Shown here: piece by piece, positions 7,349 through 16,033 of the stretch
Layout of the letters: each line of letters begins with the position of its first letter
Position numbering within the stretch: position 1 is the first letter of the stretch
Source: Nitrosophilus labii
GTDB lineage: Bacteria > Campylobacterota > Campylobacteria > Campylobacterales > Nitratiruptoraceae
Reading direction: 5' to 3'
Length of the DNA stretch: 64,000 bases
Assembly (NCBI RefSeq): GCF_014466985.1
Contig: NZ_AP022826.1
Coordinates: 372,001-436,000 of the forward strand
Notes under the pieces: model-generated
Databases searched by the model: none
Told to the model about the DNA's origin: nothing
What the model saw: only the letters and a program-made list of their open reading frames with translations
Position numbers and translations under genes: made by a program

Positions 7349-10300
7349 CACTCAATCCTTTTTTGCGTCGATGTACTGATATTTAGATCAACAGTTTTAC
7401 CGGTTTTCCCAACTCCCGCCCAATCTTTAGCGCTTCCTGGAAAGGTTACGTAAAAATGGTTGGTTGTGGCGTTCTCGTCAAATCTGTTGTAGATAAGCCA
7501 AGAAGAGGCGTTTAAGTCAATTTTGACTTTATAAGGAAAAGAGGTACCGCTATATGTTACTACCTGATTTTCCATACCTTGAGAAATAGCAGTCGTAGCG
7601 CCTGGATTTACGGTTATGTTAGAGCCGATTATATTTAGATTTATGATTTTTCCATCATTTGGAGAGTTGTGTTTTTTGTTTATATACCAATTGATATCGT
7701 CAACACTTTCTGCTCCTTTTAAATTTACATAATCTGTTCCGTTTTTTATATAAATTTCGTAATATATCTTGGCGTTTATGATATTGTCAGCGTCTTCGTC
7801 AATATAATCTGGCGCATGTACTCTAGCAAAATAAAACGTTACGTTTTGATCGTTTGTTCTGTTAAAATCGCTTCCGCTAACGGTTCCGTTAGTCTCTTTG
7901 ACGCTTACGTTGAAGTCGTTTTTAGAGATTGTAAAGGGTTCGTCCGGATTGGAGGTGTTTCTGTCAAAATTGAACTCAACGGCAAGATTTGCTATGCCGG
8001 AAGTAAAATTTCCTTCAGAACTTTTAAAAGATACAGAATATTGCTTAGTAGGAGTCAAGGCCGTTGAGGTGTTTGTTTCAAAATATCTTATCCTACTTTG
8101 GGTATCCGACCATGTAAGGGTTTTGTTGTTTATTAGAGAGATTGTGTAGTTTATATCTTTTGAAAAGCATCCTTTTGTATAGTTAGTGGCGGGACTGTTG
8201 TCATAAAGTATAGCTTTTATAGATAGGTCTATTTTTGCGGACATATCTACTTCGTTGGAGAGATAAGTGTAACCGCCAATTGAGTTAAAATTTAATAAAC
8301 TTACGCTATTTACAAAAGCTTTTGGAACAAATTTTAAAACTTTCGAACCTTTTATAAGACAGCCTACTTTACCGTTGATATGCTCATCGGTATCGCTTTG
8401 GACTATACAGTCGATTGAGCCGTCGTCTTTAGGCTTTTGATCTACTTCTGTCCAGTTGTTATCGATAAAAGTAACATTAACATCTCCAACGTTATCGTAC
8501 TTTAGATATAGATTTTGCGCCTTACCGTTATAAAATTGGACTTGAGTGTTTATTAAAGTGGGATCCGAAGAGAGTGTATTACATGTTGCGGGTAAAACAA
8601 GAGACATAGTTCCGTTTTTATCGGTATTGTTTGTTATAAGCTGATCGTATCCGCTAACGTTTACGTCGCTATTGTATAAAGTAGCATTTAGATCCGTAAG
8701 ATAAGGTTTTGCACCTATTAAAGGAGATGAGTTTATATCTAAAGAGTATTTATCCGGTCTTATGGAGAAGTTGTCTCTTGCGCAAATGGAACCGGAAAGT
8801 TCACCTCCTAAAACACAGTCTAAACACTCTTGGCTAGCTTGATTTTCCATAGCTCCACCCTGTCCGGGTCTACACTCTGCAGCGCAAGGGCAACTGTCAG
8901 GATAGTCGTCTGGATCAACGTTGTTTGGTGATTGATTTTTGTTGCATTCGCCGCTGTAACGACCTTGAGTATATATTCTACTTACTAGCATCCCCCATAT
9001 ACAGTTGTAAGTTTTTTCAAGACATCTCCAGTTGCTTATATCCCAATCTATTGGATTACCGTATTCGTCGCTAATGTAGTTAACCCTAAATGTGGTGTCT
9101 CTTAACGCGCCGTTGTAAGTTATATTTGTTTCTTTAAATTGTTCATTATTAAAAGTTATATCTTTATCAATAAGAGATAGAGAGTTTTTACATAAAGAGG
9201 TTTTTAGCTCATCCGTAGCACCTTCTGGGAAATTTGGTGTTTTTATAAGAGAGACTCTAACCAATCCGTTGTAATTATCGGGAGTTATTAAATCCTCTTT
9301 TGTTTTAACTACTTTTACAAAAAACTCTTTTCCGGCTATTTGAGTATAAAGTGAGTTTATGGGACTGTTGTAGTCTTTTGAGAGGTTTTCACCGTTATAG
9401 TTTTCGTTAACGACGTTAAACGTTCCTAGTGCAGGTTCATATGCCGTGATAGAGTTATTAAAATCTTGGCATTTTGGCAACGGAATAGACGTCAAATCTA
9501 TTTGAGAGCCTCCTAAAGTATATATATAAGAGGTTGAATAATCTAACGTTAAAGGCTCTGTAGATAATAGTGTAAGGTTGTACTCTATAGTTGCAAGATC
9601 GTTTGTCAAAGAGTAGGGTCTAAACTCAAGTTCCGCTCCGTTTCCAAGATGCAGGATCGATAATGTATTATTGATGTCGCTATATTCTACGCTTACTCCG
9701 TTAAACGTTGTGTTGTCATTAAAATTGTATGTAGATGTCCAATCTACGTCTTTAACTATGGTAGAGTTCTTTTCATATAATACTTTATTGGTATCGAAAG
9801 TTTTATAAATTTTTACATCTTTTGCTACTTCATAATCATCGTTTCTTATGGTTAGTTTAATGTTGATTTTACTATCTATTGGAATTTGAGTGGTGCTGTT
9901 GATCTCTTGATTGTTGTAGTAGAGTTTTTCTTCATAACATATTTTAGGTTGATATAGTTTTACCGAAAAACCTATAACGCTAGCGAAATATGCATCAAGT
10001 CCAGTATCTAGTTTAAGTGTAACTTTGTCTGTGTTAGGATCATCATCTCTAATGGAAGTCATTATAGAAGTAACATCGTAAATATCTATATCTATACCAT
10101 TTGTATTTGAGACATTATTATCACCTATAGATGGTCTTTCGACATTTGCCAATTTAGCGTCAAAGTTATTAGGTCTGTTTTCATCAGTACCTGGCATATA
10201 ATTGTCGTTAAGCTTCATACTATCAGGAGTATAAACATATTCACCTTCTCCTACAAAAGAGGCGAAATGAGAAATGACGTCTCCGTAAAGTGGTAGATAT

Positions 10301-11526
10301 AGATTATCTATCGATATCTCTTCAAAGGGATTGGAAGTAGAAAGATGTTTGTATCCGTTATATATAAGAACTCTTTTATAGTCCGTAGTAGATGAACTTT
10401 TATATATAACTACCAAACACCAGGCTCCATAGTTGCCTAAAGAGGATTCTATTCCTTCGTTAGTTGATATATTTGCTGCCGTAACTGTTATCTTTTGTCC
10501 GGGGGCAAAGTTTTGAGCATAATTTTTTATAAGATCCGTTACATCGGCATACGCGGAATATACAGCCCCGTAATATCCGTACCAGTTATAATAATCTACA
10601 TATGTCGCAATTATTTGGGTGTAGTCATCCATACCCTCTATCTTAAACAATATTTTGTTAGCGTCTGTGTTAGTAATATCTACGGTATAAGATGAGGTGT
10701 TATAGATATAGTCCCAAGTGGTAGAAGAAGTCATATAGGCTCTACGTTGGTGACGTTTATATGAAGTTCCACGAATATATCGATTTATATCACTTTCTCC
10801 ATTTATATTTCCTTGCCAAAAAAGTCCCGCCCATAAAATGTCGCTATAATCGTTAGGTAAGTTTAAATATGCGCTTGAAGAGTTGTATGTTCTGCTGTCG
10901 CCGTCGATATCGATGTATTTGACAACATAATTGTTATCATTTTTTTCCTTATCGTTTGTACACTCTCCTCCAAAATCCCAAGTTTCGTTTGTTACGCACT
11001 CTACAGTATTTCCGGTGATTAAAAAGTCTCCTACTATATTTCTCGTATTTTCTGGGTTTATTATTTTAAACTCTCTATCTCCTTCGGTATAGATAGTTGA
11101 ACTCTCTTCCGTAAATTCAATAAATAATTGATAATCACCTCTATCTCCCCACCAAAAATAATCTACTCCTTTAACTTTTATATAGTATGTTCCAGGTTCT
11201 AAAACCTTTTCTATGTAGAAATTGTAGTTGAACATACTTTTATCGTCGTTACTCTCAATTGTATTGCAAGAACTATCCAGAAGTTCCCCATAGCTATCTA
11301 AAAAGTCGGTTGATACATATTCGGTATATATTTTTATTTTTCCTTTTGTAGAGATCTCTATTTTAAAAGTATCTACATCATCTTCTGGGTCTATTTTTCC
11401 GTATAATGAACTGTTAATCGCTATAGTCTCGTTTGAAGGGCATGAGTTTGGATAGTCTGGAACTTCACCATAGAGTATAGAAAATATAATCGGTATTAAC
11501 ATAATTGTTTTTAAAAAGTTTTTCAT
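7345..11526 (-). CDS. Large secreted multidomain protein, candidate pilus-tip/adhesin
   Basis: A 1393-residue protein with a signal peptide (residues 1-20). Residues ~25-140 resemble a pre-peptidase C-terminal beta domain (DVDTFKIEIS, PGTYYIKVKG). Residues ~150-520 form a second extracellular-type region rich in Tyr/Trp/Asn (WAGLFWQGNI). Residues ~525-720 look DUF11-like (KLTIRNDDYEVAKDVKIYKT). A cysteine cluster lies near 885-920 (CPCAAEC, CLDC), followed by a beta-rich C-terminal ~470 residues starting FSIRPDKY, vaguely like MshQ/DUF6701 proteins. It heads the operon of three minor pilins, the place taken by PilY1-type tip proteins elsewhere, but no PilY1 propeller is recognised. Ribosome site AAAGG lies 7 nt before ATG. 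Function inferred. Confidence 0.65.
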   Translation of the reverse strand: MKNFLKTIMLIPIIFSILYGEVPDYPNSCPSNETIAINSSLYGKIDPEDDVDTFKIEISTKGKIKIYTEYVSTDFLDSYGELLDSSCNTIESNDDKSMFNYNFYIEKVLEPGTYYIKVKGVDYFWWGDRGDYQLFIEFTEESSTIYTEGDREFKIINPENTRNIVGDFLITGNTVECVTNETWDFGGECTNDKEKNDNNYVVKYIDIDGDSRTYNSSSAYLNLPNDYSDILWAGLFWQGNINGESDINRYIRGTSYKRHQRRAYMTSSTTWDYIYNTSSYTVDITNTDANKILFKIEGMDDYTQIIATYVDYYNWYGYYGAVYSAYADVTDLIKNYAQNFAPGQKITVTAANISTNEGIESSLGNYGAWCLVVIYKSSSTTDYKRVLIYNGYKHLSTSNPFEEISIDNLYLPLYGDVISHFASFVGEGEYVYTPDSMKLNDNYMPGTDENRPNNFDAKLANVERPSIGDNNVSNTNGIDIDIYDVTSIMTSIRDDDPNTDKVTLKLDTGLDAYFASVIGFSVKLYQPKICYEEKLYYNNQEINSTTQIPIDSKINIKLTIRNDDYEVAKDVKIYKTFDTNKVLYEKNSTIVKDVDWTSTYNFNDNTTFNGVSVEYSDINNTLSILHLGNGAELEFRPYSLTNDLATIEYNLTLLSTEPLTLDYSTSYIYTLGGSQIDLTSIPLPKCQDFNNSITAYEPALGTFNVVNENYNGENLSKDYNSPINSLYTQIAGKEFFVKVVKTKEDLITPDNYNGLVRVSLIKTPNFPEGATDELKTSLCKNSLSLIDKDITFNNEQFKETNITYNGALRDTTFRVNYISDEYGNPIDWDISNWRCLEKTYNCIWGMLVSRIYTQGRYSGECNKNQSPNNVDPDDYPDSCPCAAECRPGQGGAMENQASQECLDCVLGGELSGSICARDNFSIRPDKYSLDINSSPLIGAKPYLTDLNATLYNSDVNVSGYDQLITNNTDKNGTMSLVLPATCNTLSSDPTLINTQVQFYNGKAQNLYLKYDNVGDVNVTFIDNNWTEVDQKPKDDGSIDCIVQSDTDEHINGKVGCLIKGSKVLKFVPKAFVNSVSLLNFNSIGGYTYLSNEVDMSAKIDLSIKAILYDNSPATNYTKGCFSKDINYTISLINNKTLTWSDTQSRIRYFETNTSTALTPTKQYSVSFKSSEGNFTSGIANLAVEFNFDRNTSNPDEPFTISKNDFNVSVKETNGTVSGSDFNRTNDQNVTFYFARVHAPDYIDEDADNIINAKIYYEIYIKNGTDYVNLKGAESVDDINWYINKKHNSPNDGKIINLNIIGSNITVNPGATTAISQGMENQVVTYSGTSFPYKVKIDLNASSWLIYNRFDENATTNHFYVTFPGSAKDWAGVGKTGKTVDLNISTSTQKRIEW

Positions 11527-11697
11527 TATAAAACCTTTGTGAAGATAGGTGTAGGTTGTGTATGAAAATAAACAAAATCATTTATCATTAGAAGTTTGCA
11601 ACCCAACCACCCACCTTTTATTGTTACAATATATCTAATATTTTAGTATAAAACTATTTTCTTTTGATAAAGCTTAAATCTGGGTTAAATAATCTTT

Positions 11698-12450
11698 TCA
11701 TTTTTTTTGTGTTTTTTCAAAAGCTGCAGTTATCGCTTTTATAAAAGCGTTTCGTGTTGCGTTTTTTTCCAAAGCGGCATATCCCGCCGCGGTTGTTCCT
11801 GCCGGACTCATAACTTCGTCTTTTAAAATAGCCGGATGTTTTTGTTTCAAAAGATGTGAAAATCCTTCAAAAAGTCCGTGGGTTAATTTTTTAGAATATT
11901 CTCTTTTTAAACCCTCTTTTACGCCAGCGTCCATTATGGCTTCCGCTACAAGCGCTAAAAATGCAGGACCGCTTCCCGCTATTGCCGTAGCTATATCTAG
12001 CTCTTTTTCACTATCTACCCACAATACTTCACCTATTTTTTCAAAAATATTTATACTAACAAGTTTGGCATTTTCGTCTCCGGTTATGGTTGTCATCGAT
12101 TTTTTGTATATTGCGGCTAGATTAGGCATAGCCCTTATATAGGTTTTAGAGTTTATATTTTGTTTTAACTCTTCTAGAGTGGTTCCCGCTAAAACGGAGA
12201 TAAGAAGATATGAGGAATTTTTGAAATATTTTGAAATCTCTTTCAGTGCGTGAGGTTTTACGGCTAAAATAACGATTTTGTCTTTTGAATCAAACTCTTT
12301 AAAAGTTTTTGTAGCTATTTTATTATCTTTTAATTGTGACAATTTTTCATTGTTTCTTCCGATTACTTCGATATTAAAATCATCTCTAAGGGCGTCAATC
12401 AAAGCATACGCCATTTTACCGGTACCAATGATAGAAATCTCTTTCTTCAT
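11698..12450 (-). CDS. proC: Pyrroline-5-carboxylate reductase
   Basis: Cytoplasmic NAD(P)H-dependent last step of proline synthesis. The 250-residue protein starts with the Rossmann motif ISIIGTGKMAYAL. It carries the family signature AGSGPAFLALVAEAIMDAG (about residues 155-175) and ends with MSPAGTTAAGYAALE, which forms the proline/substrate site at the dimer interface. Length is slightly short of the usual ~270 but all conserved blocks are present. It is transcribed divergently from bamD across an 80-bp gap. The 171-bp spacer downstream (11527-11697), before the secreted-protein operon, holds no gene that I can see. Confidence 0.93.
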   Translation of the reverse strand: MKKEISIIGTGKMAYALIDALRDDFNIEVIGRNNEKLSQLKDNKIATKTFKEFDSKDKIVILAVKPHALKEISKYFKNSSYLLISVLAGTTLEELKQNINSKTYIRAMPNLAAIYKKSMTTITGDENAKLVSINIFEKIGEVLWVDSEKELDIATAIAGSGPAFLALVAEAIMDAGVKEGLKREYSKKLTHGLFEGFSHLLKQKHPAILKDEVMSPAGTTAAGYAALEKNATRNAFIKAITAAFEKTQKK

Positions 12451-12497
12451 TTATAAACCTTTTATATCTCTTGTGCTTTATTATACAAAATATTTGT

Positions 12498-12503
12498 TAT
12501 AAT
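12498..12503 (+). promoter_or_regulatory. -10 box of the bamD-lon promoter
   Basis: TATAAT preceded by TTTGT, with no clear -35, 27 nt upstream of the bamD ATG. The predicted 5' leader is about 20 nt and contains GAGGAG. Confidence 0.6.
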
Positions 12504-12530
12504 TTGCCAAAATCAATAAAAAGAGGAGAG

Positions 12531-13175
12531 ATGAAAAAGTTTGGTTATTTTGCTTTAGTCGCTATAATATTGTTTATGAACGGTTGTTCTTCAAAAAATG
12601 AGATGGCCGAATACAACAAGCCCGCTATATATTGGTATCAAAAGATTGTCAAATCGGTAAGTCTAGGAAATCTTGATAAGGCTGATGAGTATTTTACATC
12701 TTTACAGAGCGAGCATATAAGCTCCCCATTTATAGAAGAGGCTATGCTTATTTTGGCTCAGGCACATATGGATAACGAAGAGTATTTGATGGCAAATTTT
12801 TATCTGGATGAGTATATTAAAAGATTTGGAACATCTAAAAAAAGAGAATTTGCCGAATATATGAAGATAAAATCCTCCTTTTTGGGTTTTAAAAATATCA
12901 ATAGGGACCAAAAACTGTTGCAAGATACTATATCAAATGCAATCTATTTTAAAAAAAAGTATCCTAATTCCGAATTTAATCCATTGATAGAAACAATTTT
13001 GACTAAACTTTATATGGCCGAATATATATTAAATAGAAATATAGTTGAGCTTTATCTAAGAAGAGATAAACCTAAAGCGGCCTTGGTTTACGAACAAAAA
13101 CTTAAAAAATCGTGGCTAAAAGATAATGAAATATCAATACCTAAAAGTTGGTACGATTTTTTGATAGAATGGTAA
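12531..13175 (+). CDS. bamD: Outer membrane assembly lipoprotein BamD
   Basis: A lipoprotein of the BAM complex, which inserts beta-barrels such as LptD into the outer membrane. The 214-residue protein has a signal peptide with lipobox ending MNGC (Cys near residue 19). It is followed by TPR-like helices, for example IEEAMLILAQAHMDNEEYLMANFYLDEYIKRF, matching the YfiO/BamD TPR array. The frame extends 20 codons upstream, but the ATG at 12531 has GAGGAG directly before it and puts the signal peptide at the N-terminus. lon follows after 34 bp and is probably co-transcribed. Confidence 0.88.
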   Translation: MKKFGYFALVAIILFMNGCSSKNEMAEYNKPAIYWYQKIVKSVSLGNLDKADEYFTSLQSEHISSPFIEEAMLILAQAHMDNEEYLMANFYLDEYIKRFGTSKKREFAEYMKIKSSFLGFKNINRDQKLLQDTISNAIYFKKKYPNSEFNPLIETILTKLYMAEYILNRNIVELYLRRDKPKAALVYEQKLKKSWLKDNEISIPKSWYDFLIEW

Positions 13176-13209
13176 AAGCCTTAAATAAAAAAAGAATAAA
13201 AGGAAAAAG

Positions 13210-15636
13210 ATGAAACTAAGCGATTACAGCGCTTTTCCGACAACTTTACCTATAATAGTGGAAGATGAACTCTTTTTATATCCATTTATGATATCTCCTA
13301 TTTTTTTAAGTGACGAAGAGAATATTTTAGCGGCTCAAAAGGCTTTAGAAGATAACTCTTTGGTTTTGATATGCCCTTCTAAAGAAGGAAAAGAGGGACA
13401 AAGAGATTTTGAATCAATCTATCCGGCCGGCGTTGTCGGTTCCATAATGAGAAAAGTTACTTTGCCAGATGGAAGGATAAAAATACTTTTTCAAGGTTTG
13501 GCAAGAGGAAAAATAGTTAAAAAAGTTGCCGAACATCCGCTTAGAGCATTAACTGACTTAATAGAGTCAAAACCGTTTAATGAGATTAAAGTGGAAGCTC
13601 TTTTAGAGGTTTTAAGAGAAAAGGTTAGAAATCTAGCCGCTGTAAGCGGACATTTCCCTCAAGACTTAGTAAAAACGATTGAAGAAAATCATGAACCAAA
13701 TCGTATCGCTGATCTGGTAAGTAGTTCTATCAGGCTTAAAAAGAGTGACGCATACGAACTGTTCATCGAGTCTGATATAGAAAAAAGGATAATGCTTCTT
13801 ATAGACTTTATAACCGAAGATATTGAGCAGAGCAAGCTTCAAAGAGAGATAAAAAGTAAAGTTCATAGCAGATTGGAAAAAATAAACAAAGAGTATTTCT
13901 TAAAAGAGCAGCTTAAACAGATACAAAAAGAGCTAGGGGTAGATACGCAAAGAGAAGAAGAGATAGAAGAGTATAAAGAAAAACTGGAAAAAATAAAACC
14001 TTACTTAACTCAAGAGGCGTATAAAGAGATAAAAAAACAGATAGATAGATTTTCTCGAATGCATCCAGATAGTGCAGAAGCCGGCGTTATTCAGACATAT
14101 CTTGATTGGGTGCTTGAGGTTCCGTTTGGAAAATATTCAAAGAAAAAACTAAATATAAATGATGTTAAAAGACAGCTTGATAAAGATCATTACGGATTGA
14201 AAAAGCCAAAAGATAGAATCGTGGAATATTTTGCCGTTAAAGAGCTAATGGAGTTAAGGGGTATTAAAAAAGAGAAAGGTTCCGGTGCGATTTTGTGTTT
14301 TGCGGGGCCTCCGGGGATTGGTAAGACCTCTTTAGCAAACTCTATTGCCAATGCTTTAAAACGACCTCTTGTAAGGATTGCTCTTGGAGGACTTGAGGAT
14401 GTAAGTGAACTTAGAGGACATAGAAGAACATATATAGGCGCAATGCCAGGACGTATAGTTCAGGGGCTTATTGAAGCAAAAGAGATGGATCCCGTCATGG
14501 TACTTGATGAAATCGATAAAGTAGGAAGAAGCTTTAAAGGAGATCCTACCTCCGTATTGCTTGAGATACTTGATCCCGAGCAAAATACACATTTTAGAGA
14601 CTATTACCTAAATTTCAGTATAGATTTGAGTAATGTGATCTTCATAGCTACGGCGAACGATATCAGTTATATTCCGGCACCTCTTAGAGATAGGATGGAG
14701 TTTATTTTTCTTAGTAGCTATACTCCGAGTGAAAAATTTGAGATAGCAAAAAGATATCTTATACCTCAAGAGATTAAAAAGCATGGATTAAAAAGAAGTG
14801 AGATATCTATCTCGACTAAAGCTTTAGAAGAGATAATAGAAAAATATACAAGAGAAGCTGGTGTAAGAAATCTTAGAAGAAGAATAGCGGATATCGTGAG
14901 AAAAGCGGCTCGTGAGCTTTTAGAGAACTCTCACATCCATAAAATTTCCGTAACCCTAAAAAATCTTAACAAATATTTGGAAAAACCCATTTTTGAGATA
15001 GAACTAGCAGAAGAGGAGCCGCAAATCGGCGTTGTTAACGGGTTGGCATGGACTGCCGTAGGGGGAGATGTTTTAAAGATCGAGGCCATTAAAATCAAAG
15101 GAAAGGGCAGTCTTCAATTAACCGGAAGTTTGGGCGAGGTTATGAAAGAGTCCGCAAGAATAGCATATAGTGTAGTAAAAGTGTTGATAGATAAAAGAGA
15201 TATTAAGATAGAACAAAAAGTTATTCCAAAATCTCAAAAAGAGACTGAAGATGGTGTAACAGTAGAACAGAGCGAAGTTTATAGAAGATACGATATTCAT
15301 CTACATATACCGGTAGGTGCTACTCCAAAAGATGGACCTAGTGCTGGCATTACGATGGCTACGGCTATAGCGTCGATTTTATCTGAAAAAAAAGTTAGAA
15401 ATGACGTAGCAATGACGGGGGAATTGACTTTAACGGGGAAAGTATTACCGATAGGCGGATTAAAAGAGAAGCTGATAGCCGCATATAAAGCTAAAGTTAA
15501 AAAAGTTTTGATTCCTAAAAAGAATTATGAAAGAGATTTGGAGGATATACCTGAAGAGGTTTTAAACGAGTTGGAGACAGTGCCTGTTACACGAATTGAA
15601 GAGGTTTTAAAAGAGGCGATTATATGGGACAAATAG
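13210..15636 (+). CDS. lon: ATP-dependent protease La (Lon)
   Basis: An 808-residue cytoplasmic AAA+ serine protease that degrades misfolded and regulatory proteins. Order: N-terminal LAN substrate domain (about 1-200), coiled-coil linker, AAA+ module with Walker A GPPGIGKTS (about residue 366) and Walker B VLDEIDKVG, then the protease domain. The catalytic Ser is in PKDGPSAG (about 711) and the catalytic Lys in GGLKEKLIAA (about 753). An 18-residue insertion-like patch (DIKIEQKVIPKSQKETEDGV, about 660-680) precedes the catalytic Ser; similar inserts are remembered in Campylobacterota Lon. Ribosome site AAAAGGAAAAAG lies before the ATG. Confidence 0.96.
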   Translation: MKLSDYSAFPTTLPIIVEDELFLYPFMISPIFLSDEENILAAQKALEDNSLVLICPSKEGKEGQRDFESIYPAGVVGSIMRKVTLPDGRIKILFQGLARGKIVKKVAEHPLRALTDLIESKPFNEIKVEALLEVLREKVRNLAAVSGHFPQDLVKTIEENHEPNRIADLVSSSIRLKKSDAYELFIESDIEKRIMLLIDFITEDIEQSKLQREIKSKVHSRLEKINKEYFLKEQLKQIQKELGVDTQREEEIEEYKEKLEKIKPYLTQEAYKEIKKQIDRFSRMHPDSAEAGVIQTYLDWVLEVPFGKYSKKKLNINDVKRQLDKDHYGLKKPKDRIVEYFAVKELMELRGIKKEKGSGAILCFAGPPGIGKTSLANSIANALKRPLVRIALGGLEDVSELRGHRRTYIGAMPGRIVQGLIEAKEMDPVMVLDEIDKVGRSFKGDPTSVLLEILDPEQNTHFRDYYLNFSIDLSNVIFIATANDISYIPAPLRDRMEFIFLSSYTPSEKFEIAKRYLIPQEIKKHGLKRSEISISTKALEEIIEKYTREAGVRNLRRRIADIVRKAARELLENSHIHKISVTLKNLNKYLEKPIFEIELAEEEPQIGVVNGLAWTAVGGDVLKIEAIKIKGKGSLQLTGSLGEVMKESARIAYSVVKVLIDKRDIKIEQKVIPKSQKETEDGVTVEQSEVYRRYDIHLHIPVGATPKDGPSAGITMATAIASILSEKKVRNDVAMTGELTLTGKVLPIGGLKEKLIAAYKAKVKKVLIPKKNYERDLEDIPEEVLNELETVPVTRIEEVLKEAIIWDK

Positions 15637-15665
15637 CAAGAGAGGTAGTTTCCCTCTTTTGCTAT
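15633..15665. terminator. Bidirectional terminator between lon and the response regulator
   Basis: Hairpin ATAGCAAGAGAGG / CCCTCTTTTGCTAT with a short loop. It overlaps the lon stop on one side and the stop of the convergent receiver gene on the other, with A/T tracts on both flanks. Confidence 0.65.
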
Positions 15666-16033
15666 AAAAATGCGTAAGTTTTTATCTTCTCGTTCAATAT
15701 TAGTTCTCTAATCGGCTTATTGATAAAGTCATTTGCGCCGTTTTCTAAAGCCTCCATTTTTTTAGTTTCATCGGTACTTAAGACTATAACTGGAATATTT
15801 TTAAATTTTTCTTCACTTCTTATAATTTTTAAAACTTCTATACCGTTCATTACCGGCATTAAAATATCGAGGAGTATTAAATCTGTTTCTGAATTTTTTA
15901 GTACATCTAATGCTTCTATCCCGTTTTTAGCTTCGAAAATATTATCAACCAACTCATTTTTCATCAGCATTGTTTTTAGAAGTTTCAAGTTTATAAAATC
16001 ATCATCAACAACTAAAACATTTATTTTCTTCAT
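15662..16033 (-). CDS. CheY-like single-domain response regulator
   Basis: A 123-residue stand-alone receiver with no output domain. Acidic pocket VVDDD near residues 8-12, phospho-acceptor Asp in LILLDILMPVMNG (about residue 54), switch Ser/Thr in VIVLSTD (about 83), and Lys in NKPI (about 105) are all present. Its ATG overlaps the stop of the hybrid kinase gene upstream by four bases (ATGA), so it is translationally coupled to it and is probably the final or shuttle receiver of the same phosphorelay. The target is unknown. Confidence 0.88.
   Translation of the reverse strand: MKKINVLVVDDDFINLKLLKTMLMKNELVDNIFEAKNGIEALDVLKNSETDLILLDILMPVMNGIEVLKIIRSEEKFKNIPVIVLSTDETKKMEALENGANDFINKPIRELILNEKIKTYAFL

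Noticed and set aside
7816..8149. Two overlapping plus-strand frames of 83 codons inside the large secreted protein
   Set aside because: They are antisense shadows of a long, clearly coding minus-strand gene, without ribosome sites or family motifs.
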